Shown here: positions 1 through 5,468 of the stretch, piece by piece
Position numbering within the stretch: position 1 is the first letter of the stretch
Layout of the letters: each line of letters opens with the position of its first letter
Assembly: GCA_021841985.1 (NCBI GenBank)
Contig: JAKCCP010000172.1
Location: 1 to 8,365 of the forward strand
From: Pseudomonadota bacterium
GTDB lineage: Bacteria; Pseudomonadota; Alphaproteobacteria; Acetobacterales; Acetobacteraceae
Direction: 5' to 3'
DNA: 8,365 bases
The notes under the pieces: generated by a model
Told to the model about the DNA's origin: nothing
Databases searched by the model: none
The model's input: only the letters and a program-made list of their open reading frames with translations
Position numbers and translations under genes: made by a program

Positions 1-1
1 A

Positions 2-313
2 AAAGTTCTCGATCAGGCGAAGGGCTATGTCGGCCGCTCGTCCACCAATTACCGCATCGCGCTGGAGCGGCTGGAAAAGGCGCTGCGCTATGCCTACCGC
101 GACCGCCGGGTCAAGAAGCGCGATTTCCGCGCCCTCTGGATCCAGCGCATCAACGCCGCGGTGCGCGAACACGGCCTCACCTATTCGAAATTCATCGCCG
201 GGCTGAAACGCGCCGGCATCGAGATGGATCGCAAGGTGCTGGCGGCGATCGCCTATGACGACGCGCCGGCCTTCGCCGAGATCGTGCGGAAGGTCCAGGC
301 GGCCCTCGGCTGA
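2..313 (+). CDS. rplT: 50S ribosomal protein L20, 3' part (5' end outside window)
   Basis: The reading frame is open from the left edge to TGA at 311-313 and gives 103 residues. L20 is normally about 118 residues, so roughly the first 15 are missing. The start [12 protein letters not shown], the middle [16 protein letters not shown] and the later [20 protein letters not shown] are hallmark L20 segments. L20 binds 23S rRNA early in assembly of the large ribosomal subunit. The visible helical RNA-binding part is very basic, as expected. The gene usually lies at the end of infC-rpmI-rplT. Here the next gene is a parvulin rather than pheS. A perfect hairpin begins 7 bases after the stop. Identity is secure; only the start is unseen. 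Confidence 0.97.
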   Translation, partial: KVLDQAKGYVGRSSTNYRIALERLEKALRYAYRDRRVKKRDFRALWIQRINAAVREHGLTYSKFIAGLKRAGIEMDRKVLAAIAYDDAPAFAEIVRKVQAALG

Positions 314-320
314 ACAACAC

Positions 321-345
321 GCGCCGGGTGGGCAACACCCGGCGC
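321..345 (+). terminator. Perfect 10-bp GC-rich hairpin after rplT (terminator-like, no T tract)
   Basis: GCGCCGGGTG (321-330) and CACCCGGCGC (336-345) are exact reverse complements around the 5-base loop GGCAA. The hairpin starts 7 bases after the rplT stop and ends 18 bases before the preferred ATG of the next gene. No run of T follows, so it is not a textbook intrinsic terminator. It could be a partial terminator, a processing site, or a block to 3' exonucleases. That it separates the ribosomal gene from the isomerase-argJ pair is inferred. Confidence 0.55.
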
Positions 346-363
346 CTCGTAGCGGGAACTTCC

Positions 364-1320
364 ATGCGGATTTTGCGGTTTTCCACCCTGGTGCTCGGCA
401 GTGCCATCTGCGCCGCCGCGCCGCTCTCCCTCGCCCTCGCGCAAGCGACCTCGCCGCCGCCTAACGCGCTGCCATCCGGGGCCAATGTGCCCGCCGCCAA
501 GCCCGATCCGGTGGTGGCGCGGGTGAATGGGCGCGACGAGCATTTGAGCGATCTCGAAAACCTCGCCCAGAATCTCCCCGAGCAGTTGCGCAACATGCCG
601 CCCAACATGCTCTACCCGATCCTGATCGATCAGATCATCGACCGCGACCTTCTGGTGCAGGAAGCGCGTAAGGAAAACCTGCAAAAAGACCCCGCCGTCA
701 AGCGCGAGATGGAGGACGCCGCCGACATGGCGCTCCAGAACGCGCTGATCAACCGTGCCGTCGCCCCCGCGATCACCGACCAGGCGCTGCAAGCGGCCTA
801 TCAGAAGGAGATCGCCGGCAAGCCGGGCGAGGAGGAGGTGCATGCGCGCCACATCCTGGTCCCGACCGAGGCCGAGGCCGAAAAAGTGATCAAGGAGTTG
901 CAGGGCGGCGCCGATTTCGCGGCGCTCGCCAAGAAGGACAGCACCGACCCCGCCGGCGCCAATGGCGGCGATCTCGGCTGGTTCAAGAAGGGCGATATGC
1001 TGCCCGAATTCAGCGATGCCGCCTTCGCGCTCAAGCCCGGGCAGTTCACCACCAAGCCCGTGCATACCCGTTATGGCTGGCACGTGATCCAGGTGATCGA
1101 GCGCCGCACCGCGCCGCCGCAGACCTTCGCCGAGGCGCGCGACCAGTTGCGCCAGAAAGCGATCCAGGACGCGGTGCAAAAGGAAATCGAGGAAGCCCGC
1201 AAAGGCGCCCAGATCGAGCGCTTCAATCTCGACGGCTCGCCGGTGCGCCCGACCGATCAGGCGGAGCCGCCGGGCATGCCGGGCGCCGAGCCGCCGGCAT
1301 CGAGCGGCAAGGCGCAGTAG
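364..1320 (+). CDS. Secreted parvulin-type peptidyl-prolyl cis-trans isomerase (SurA/PrsA-like)
   Basis: The protein has 318 residues and should catalyse cis-trans isomerisation of X-Pro bonds and chaperone exported proteins in the periplasm. Residues 1-26 form a signal peptide (MRILR, hydrophobic core, ALA-Q cleavage site). It is followed by a Pro/Ala-rich linker, a helical SurA-N-like region (about 48-150), and a parvulin/rotamase domain (about 157-247) with the family motifs VHARHILV (His163), GGDLGWFKKGDMLPEF and YGWHVIQVIE (His240). A charged helix follows, then a Pro/Ala/Gly-rich tail from about 290. There is no lipobox cysteine. ATG at 364 is preferred over an in-frame GTG at 328, because the GTG lies inside the rplT hairpin and would put a hydrophilic extension ahead of the signal peptide. 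The stop is 11 bases before argJ, so the two genes are probably cotranscribed. The family call is firm; the clients are unknown. Confidence 0.9.
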   Translation: MRILRFSTLVLGSAICAAAPLSLALAQATSPPPNALPSGANVPAAKPDPVVARVNGRDEHLSDLENLAQNLPEQLRNMPPNMLYPILIDQIIDRDLLVQEARKENLQKDPAVKREMEDAADMALQNALINRAVAPAITDQALQAAYQKEIAGKPGEEEVHARHILVPTEAEAEKVIKELQGGADFAALAKKDSTDPAGANGGDLGWFKKGDMLPEFSDAAFALKPGQFTTKPVHTRYGWHVIQVIERRTAPPQTFAEARDQLRQKAIQDAVQKEIEEARKGAQIERFNLDGSPVRPTDQAEPPGMPGAEPPASSGKAQ

Positions 1321-1331
1321 ACGGCGCGCGC

Positions 1332-2567
1332 ATGGCTGGCCCCGCCGCGGTCTCACCGCTCGCCTTGGCGCTGCCGCCGCTGCCGCCGCTGGCCGGGGTC
1401 AAGCTCGGCGTCGCGGCGGCGGGCGTCCGCTATCAGGGGCGCAGCGATCTTCTGTTCGCGGAATTCGCGCCGGCGACCACGGTTGCCGGCGTTTTCACCC
1501 GTAATCGCTGCCCCGGCGCGCCGGTCGAATGGTGCCGCAAGCGTCTGCCGGCCGGGCGCGCGCGCGGCCTCGTCGTCAATGCCGGCAACGCCAATGTCTT
1601 CACCGGCCGCGCCGGAAGTGACGCCGCCCGTATGACCGCCGAGGCGGCGGCGAAGCTGATCGGCTGCCCGGCGCGGCAGGTTTTTTTGGCCTCCACCGGC
1701 GTGATCGGAGAAATTCTGCCAGTTGCGCGCCTGACCGCGGCGCTGCCCGCGATCCATGCCGATCTCGGCGCGGACCGGCTGGCGGATGCGGCGCGGGCGA
1801 TCATGACCACCGACACCTTCCCCAAGGCGGCGACGCGAACCGCCCGGATCGGCGGCGAGGAAGTGCGGATTACCGGCATCGCCAAGGGGAGCGGCATGAT
1901 CGCCCCGGACATGGCGACGATGCTCTGTTTCATTTTCACCGACGCCAAGATCCCGGCGCCAGCCCTTCAGAAGTGTCTCACGCGCGGGATCGGCGGCAGT
2001 TTCAATGCGATCACCGTCGATTCCGACACCTCGACCTCCGATACGGTGCTTCTGTTCGCGACCGGCCAGGCCCGCCACCAACCGGTTCCCGCCACCGGCG
2101 GCGCGATCCTCCGCGCATTCTCGACGGCCCTCGCCGCCGTTTTGCACGATCTCGCCCTCCAGGTGGTGCGGGATGGCGAAGGGGCGCAGAAACTCATCCG
2201 CATCGATGTCACCGGCGCGGTCTCGGCCCGCTCGGCCAAGCGCATCGCCCGCGCGATCGCCGATTCGCCCCTGGTCAAGACCGCGATCGCCGGCGAGGAC
2301 GCGAATTGGGGCCGCATCGTGATGGCGGTCGGCAAAGCCGGGGAGCCGGCGGATCGGGATCGCCTCGCGATCGCCATCGGCGGCGTCTGGATGGCGCGGG
2401 ATGGCGCCGTCGTCCCCGGATATGACGAATCCCCGGTGATCGCCCATATGCGCGGACGCGAGATCGCGATCACCGTCGATCTCGGTCTCGGCCGGGGCAA
2501 GGCCACGATGTGGACCTGTGACCTCACCCACGGCTATATCGACATCAACGGCAGCTACCGCAGCTGA
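1332..2567 (+). CDS. argJ: Glutamate N-acetyltransferase / ornithine acetyltransferase ArgJ
   Basis: This 411-residue enzyme transfers the acetyl group from N-acetylornithine to glutamate, recycling it in arginine synthesis; bifunctional members also use acetyl-CoA. The self-cleavage site is intact: KGSGMIAPDMATML, with the scissile Ala195-Thr196 bond, gives alpha and beta chains and makes Thr196 the N-terminal nucleophile. ASTGVIGE (about 120-127) carries the Thr-Gly oxyanion-hole pair. The C-terminus, with WTCDLTHGYIDINGSYRS, is the classic ArgJ ending, so the protein is full length. ATG at 1332 places the usual VSPLA segment a few residues in. No strong Shine-Dalgarno site is seen, and with the isomerase stop only 11 bases away translational coupling is likely. 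Whether it is mono- or bifunctional cannot be read from the sequence. Confidence 0.97.
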   Translation: MAGPAAVSPLALALPPLPPLAGVKLGVAAAGVRYQGRSDLLFAEFAPATTVAGVFTRNRCPGAPVEWCRKRLPAGRARGLVVNAGNANVFTGRAGSDAARMTAEAAAKLIGCPARQVFLASTGVIGEILPVARLTAALPAIHADLGADRLADAARAIMTTDTFPKAATRTARIGGEEVRITGIAKGSGMIAPDMATMLCFIFTDAKIPAPALQKCLTRGIGGSFNAITVDSDTSTSDTVLLFATGQARHQPVPATGGAILRAFSTALAAVLHDLALQVVRDGEGAQKLIRIDVTGAVSARSAKRIARAIADSPLVKTAIAGEDANWGRIVMAVGKAGEPADRDRLAIAIGGVWMARDGAVVPGYDESPVIAHMRGREIAITVDLGLGRGKATMWTCDLTHGYIDINGSYRS

Positions 2568-2605
2568 TCGCCTGCGGCACGCCCCTTCCGGACCAAAGTT
2601 TTTTG

Positions 2606-2633
2606 GTTCTTTTTTTTCAAAAAAGAACTTTTT
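2606..2633 (+). terminator. Intrinsic terminator after argJ, AT-rich stem
   Basis: GTTCTTTTTT (2606-2615) pairs perfectly with AAAAAAGAAC (2619-2628) around the loop TTC. A T run (2629-2633) follows, then CTTTTC. It lies 38 bases after the argJ stop in the 81-base convergent gap (2568-2648), so it fits termination of argJ transcripts. An upstream AAAGTT (2595-2600) could also pair with AACTTT (2626-2631), giving alternative folds. Read on the minus strand the stem is not followed by a T run, so its role for the transporter gene is less clear. The composition contrasts strongly with the GC-rich surroundings. Confidence 0.8.
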
Positions 2634-2648
2634 CTTTTCTCTACTCCC

Positions 2649-4316
2649 TCACCGAAACATCACCAGGGTGTGGCTGAGGGTGATGAAAATGCCCCAGGCG
2701 AGGGGGATGCCGATCGCGAGCCAGGCGAGCAGCGCGCCGGGGGTGAAGCCGCCGCGCCCGATCCCGAACGAGCCGGAGGCGGCCACCTTCGCCGCCGGGT
2801 GGGCGGCGAGGTCACGGCGCGCCTCATCCTCTTCCTTCATGAACCATTTTTCGTCCAGCGGGCGGATCAGCAGGTTGGCGATGAAGCCGAGAAACAGCAG
2901 CCCGGCGAGGATATAGAGCGTGCGGTCATAGACAGCGGCGCGTGGCACCCCGGCGCTGATCTGGACATCGCGGATGTAGCTCACCAGCACCGGGCCGACC
3001 ACCCCGGCGGTGGACCAGGCGGTGAGGATCAGGCCGTGGATGGCGCCGACGAACTTGGTGCCGAAAATATCGGCGAGATAGGCCGGCACGGTCGCGAAGC
3101 CGCCGCCGTACATCGAGAGCGCGATGCAAAGGCAGGCGACGAAGACCGCCTTGCTGCCGGCATGCGCGGCCGAAGGCGTGCTGGCATAGACGATCATGCC
3201 GAGAATGAAGAACGTGGTGTAGGTGTTCTTGCGGCCGAGCCGATCGGAGAGCGAGGCCCAGAAAAACCGCCCGGCGATATTGAACAGCGAAAGCAAGCCC
3301 GCGAAGCCGGCGGCGATCGCCGCGACCGCCGCGCGCTGATGGGCGTCGAGCGCGGTGAAGCCGACATCCGGGGCGCCGATCAGTTTGCCGGCGAAGATTT
3401 CCTGCAACATCGGCGAGGCCATGGCGATGACGCCGATGCCGGCGCTGACATTGAGGCAGAGCACCGCCCAGATCAGCCAGAATTGCGGCGTGCGCGGCGC
3501 CATGTGGAGATGGACGTGGCGGGTGGTGATCATCGGCCGGCCGCTCTCCGCCGGCGGAGTCCAGCCCTCCGGCTGCCAGTTCTCGGGCGGCACGCGATAG
3601 CCGAAGGCGCCGAGCGTCATCACCACGAAATAGATCACCCCGGTGACCGCGAAGGTCAGGGCGATATTACCCCCGGCGATGCTCGGAAAACTCGCGATCA
3701 TCGTGTTGGCGAGCGGCGCGCCGATCATCGCGCCGCCGCCAAATCCCATGATCGCCATGCCGGTCGCCATGCCGCGCCGATCGGGAAACCATTTGATCAG
3801 CGTCGAGACCGGGGAGATATAGCCAAGCCCCAGACCAACACCGCCGATCAGCCCGAGGCCGAGCCAGACCAGCCATAATTGATGCACAAAAACGCCGAGT
3901 GCCGCGATGATGTAGCCGCCACCCCAGCAGAGCGCGGCGACGAACCCGGCCTTGCGTGGCCCGGCGCGCTCCAGCCAGCCGCCCCAGATCGCCGCCGACG
4001 CGCCGAGAAGAACGATGGCGATGGTGAAGGTCCAGACCAGATCGGTCACCGGCCAGTCGCAATTGCTGGCCAAGAGCACCGAGAAGAGTCCGGTTCCGGC
4101 CGCGCAGGCGATCGGCTTGGCGCCGCCGAGGGCGCGCGACAGCGGCAGCCAATAGACGCTGAAACCATAGGCCATGCCGATGCAGAGATGGATGGCGATG
4201 GCGGCCGGGGGGACCAACCAGCGGTTGAAGCCGGGGCGCGCGACGATGCGCGCGCGATCGAGAAGGCCGGCCGGCGCCGGTATCGCCCCAGTGGGCGCGG
4301 TGTCTGCTCGCGACAT
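2649..4316 (-). CDS. OFA-family MFS transporter (oxalate/formate-type) with extra C-terminal membrane segment
   Basis: This 555-residue inner-membrane protein probably exchanges or imports a small carboxylate. OFA marks are clear: GYISPVSTLIKWFPDRRGMA (about 165-184) then TGMAIMGFGGGAMIGAPLA, and the mid-protein loop motif NIAGRFFWASLSDRLGRK (about 346-363). It has about 12 MFS helices from residue 33 to 485. A long central loop (about 240-275) is rich in Pro, Trp and His (HVHLHM). A charged stretch (487-512) is followed by one more helix (about 527-550). OxlT-like proteins are nearer 420 residues. ATG at 4316 follows AAGGGAAG and places a normal hydrophilic N-terminus ahead of helix 1. It is the last gene after the formate dehydrogenase genes, 85 bases past fdsD, which suggests formate or oxalate as substrate. 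That is inference; lactate or another monocarboxylate is possible. Confidence 0.85.
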   Translation of the reverse strand: MSRADTAPTGAIPAPAGLLDRARIVARPGFNRWLVPPAAIAIHLCIGMAYGFSVYWLPLSRALGGAKPIACAAGTGLFSVLLASNCDWPVTDLVWTFTIAIVLLGASAAIWGGWLERAGPRKAGFVAALCWGGGYIIAALGVFVHQLWLVWLGLGLIGGVGLGLGYISPVSTLIKWFPDRRGMATGMAIMGFGGGAMIGAPLANTMIASFPSIAGGNIALTFAVTGVIYFVVMTLGAFGYRVPPENWQPEGWTPPAESGRPMITTRHVHLHMAPRTPQFWLIWAVLCLNVSAGIGVIAMASPMLQEIFAGKLIGAPDVGFTALDAHQRAAVAAIAAGFAGLLSLFNIAGRFFWASLSDRLGRKNTYTTFFILGMIVYASTPSAAHAGSKAVFVACLCIALSMYGGGFATVPAYLADIFGTKFVGAIHGLILTAWSTAGVVGPVLVSYIRDVQISAGVPRAAVYDRTLYILAGLLFLGFIANLLIRPLDEKWFMKEEDEARRDLAAHPAAKVAASGSFGIGRGGFTPGALLAWLAIGIPLAWGIFITLSHTLVMFR

Positions 4317-4326
4317 GGTTTTCTTT

Positions 4327-4334
4327 CTTCCCTT
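4327..4334 (-). promoter_or_regulatory. Ribosome binding site of the OFA transporter gene
   Basis: Reading the minus strand, AAGGGAAG lies 10 bases before ATG 4316 inside a purine-rich leader. It is the only good Shine-Dalgarno candidate nearby and supports the start at 4316 over an ATG at 4481, which lies inside fdsD. Confidence 0.5.
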
Positions 4335-4373
4335 GGCCGTTTTCCTGGACGATGTCAGCTCGGACGAGTCGAT

Positions 4374-4397
4374 GCGATACGATAATACGCGATACGA
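4374..4397. repeat. 9-bp direct repeat in the fdsD-transporter gap
   Basis: GCGATACGA occurs at 4374-4382 and again at 4389-4397, separated by TAATAC, a period of 15 bases. On the transporter's strand this reads TCGTATCGC twice. It sits in the only sizeable gap of the minus-strand operon (4317-4401). Possible roles are a tandem operator or half-sites of a regulator; no known binding site is recognised. Confidence 0.45.
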
Positions 4398-4401
4398 ACT
4401 C

Positions 4402-4626
4402 TCAAGAAACCTTGGCTTCTCCAGCCAGCCGCGCGACCGCCGCCGCGGCGAGCGGATCGAGCCCTTCGCCGCCGGAAGCAACGAAGGCGATGATTTCGCG
4501 GCGCATGCGCGGATCCCAGAATTTCAGCAAATGATCGGCGATCTCCTCGGGCGCGCGCTCGGGGCCGAGATGGGCGAAGAAGCGGCCGATCTGGTTCGCC
4601 ATCATGGTCAGTTTTTCAGGCGACAT
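4402..4626 (-). CDS. fdsD: NAD-dependent formate dehydrogenase delta subunit
   Basis: This small protein of 74 residues has the features of the FdsD family: start MSPEKLTMMANQIGRFF, then APEEIADHLLKFWDPRMRREI (about 25-45) and an Ala-rich C-terminal helix. FdsD is a small subunit of soluble formate dehydrogenases, needed for full activity and linked to cofactor maturation or complex stability; it carries no metal-binding cysteines, and none occurs here. The start is ATG 4626, 5 bases after the fdhD stop. An upstream ATG at 4642 with the same first codons lies in the other copy of a 16-bp tandem duplication and runs out of frame into TGA after 8 codons. The SD-like GAGAGAGG lies closer to that unusable ATG, so reinitiation coupled to fdhD termination is likely. 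Order fdsA-fdhD-fdsD matches the usual fdsGBACD cluster. Confidence 0.93.
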   Translation of the reverse strand: MSPEKLTMMANQIGRFFAHLGPERAPEEIADHLLKFWDPRMRREIIAFVASGGEGLDPLAAAAVARLAGEAKVS

Positions 4627-4644
4627 GGTTTTCAGGCGACATGG
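4613..4644. repeat. Exact 16-bp tandem duplication at the fdhD/fdsD junction
   Basis: TTTTCAGGCGACATGG is present at 4613-4628 and immediately again at 4629-4644, with no mismatch. The flanking bases on both sides break the match, so it is exactly two units. Each copy contains, on the minus strand, an ATG and the same following codons of fdsD. The distal copy supplies the fdhD stop; the proximal copy holds the working fdsD start. Confidence 0.95.
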
Positions 4645-5468
4645 GCCTCTCTCTCGGTGACGATGCGCGCGGGATGGGTGAAGATCTCGAACCCATCGGC
4701 GCGGGCGACGGCGGCGAGGGTGATCCCGCAGCGCTCGGCGCGGCGGATGGCGAGCCCGGTCGGGGCGGAGACGGCGAGCACGATTGCGCATCCCATCCGC
4801 GCCACTTTCTGCACCATCTCGACCGAGACCCGCGAGGTCAGCAAGACGGCGCCACACGCCGGCTCGATGCCGGCGCGGAGCAGGGCGCCGGCGAGCTTGT
4901 CGAGCGCGTTGTGCCGCCCGACATCCTCGCGCACGGCGACGATCCCGCGTCCGGGGTCGAAAAACGCCGCGGCGTGGAGCGCATGGCTTTGCCGGTTCAG
5001 CGTCTGGCGGGCGCCGAGCCCGGCCATCGCCGCGGCAAGTATCGCGGCATCGAGATGGAGATCGCTCGCCACTGGTGGCGGGGGTTCGAGCGCCGCTTCC
5101 AGGCTTTCCATGCCGCAAAGCCCGCAGCCGGTCGCGCCGGTGAGGCGCCGCTGGCGCCGCCAGAGCGCATCAGCGCACCCAGGCACGAGATCGAGGCGAA
5201 TCTCGACCGCGGCCTCGCCATCGATGTCACGGGCGACGGTGTCGCAGAAGGTGATTTCGTCGGCAGCGTCGATCAGCCCCTCATTGTGCGTAAACCCCCA
5301 GGCGAAATCATCGAGATCGGCGGGGGTCGCCATCATCACCGCGTAGGTGGCGCGGCCATAGGTGAGCGCGACCGCGGTTTCCTCCGGGATGTGGCGCTGG
5401 CCGCTCGCCGCGCCGCCCTCTCGCCAGACGAGTGGCGTGCTCGTCAGGATCGGCGCCGGGAGCGTCAT
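4632..5468 (-). CDS. fdhD: Formate dehydrogenase sulfurtransferase FdhD (FdsC)
   Basis: The product is 278 residues, almost the length of E. coli FdhD. It binds the Mo-bisMGD cofactor and passes sulfur from a cysteine desulfurase to it, which is essential for formate dehydrogenase activity. The catalytic loop is seen as TGCGLCGMESLE, with the Cys115-x-x-Cys118 pair. Other family segments are FAWGFTHNEGLI (about 56-67), REDVGRHNALDKL in the middle, and SRVSVEMVQKVARMG followed by SAPTGLAIRRAE near the C-terminus. ATG 5468 overlaps the fdsA stop as ATGA, so translation is coupled; no strong ribosome site precedes it. In fds operons this position is called fdsC, the dedicated chaperone of FdsA. 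The stop lies inside the distal copy of the 16-bp tandem duplication, which leaves the C-terminus HVA unaltered. Confidence 0.96.
   Translation of the reverse strand: MTLPAPILTSTPLVWREGGAASGQRHIPEETAVALTYGRATYAVMMATPADLDDFAWGFTHNEGLIDAADEITFCDTVARDIDGEAAVEIRLDLVPGCADALWRRQRRLTGATGCGLCGMESLEAALEPPPPVASDLHLDAAILAAAMAGLGARQTLNRQSHALHAAAFFDPGRGIVAVREDVGRHNALDKLAGALLRAGIEPACGAVLLTSRVSVEMVQKVARMGCAIVLAVSAPTGLAIRRAERCGITLAAVARADGFEIFTHPARIVTEREAHVA

Noticed and set aside
328..363. GTG start at 328 for the isomerase
   Set aside because: It lies inside the perfect hairpin after rplT and would place 12 residues before a well-formed signal peptide starting at ATG 364.
253..1356. Long open frame on the minus strand opposite the isomerase gene
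   Set aside because: A GC-rich shadow: it is antisense to a gene with a clear signal peptide and rotamase domain, and its Arg/Gly/Leu/His-rich translation resembles no protein family.
1353..2531. 392-codon minus-strand open frame opposite argJ
   Set aside because: Covers a complete, well-conserved argJ. The translation is Arg/Gly/Asp-rich without domains, as expected from third-position GC bias.
2670..3878. 402-codon plus-strand open frame opposite the transporter
   Set aside because: Low-complexity Arg/Gly/Asp/Ala translation antisense to a recognisable 12-helix transporter; a compositional artefact.
4317..4481. Extended N-terminus of the transporter from ATG 4481
   Set aside because: It would overlap 80 bases of fdsD, adds a basic, Ser-rich leader not typical of the family, and ATG 4316 has a ribosome site.
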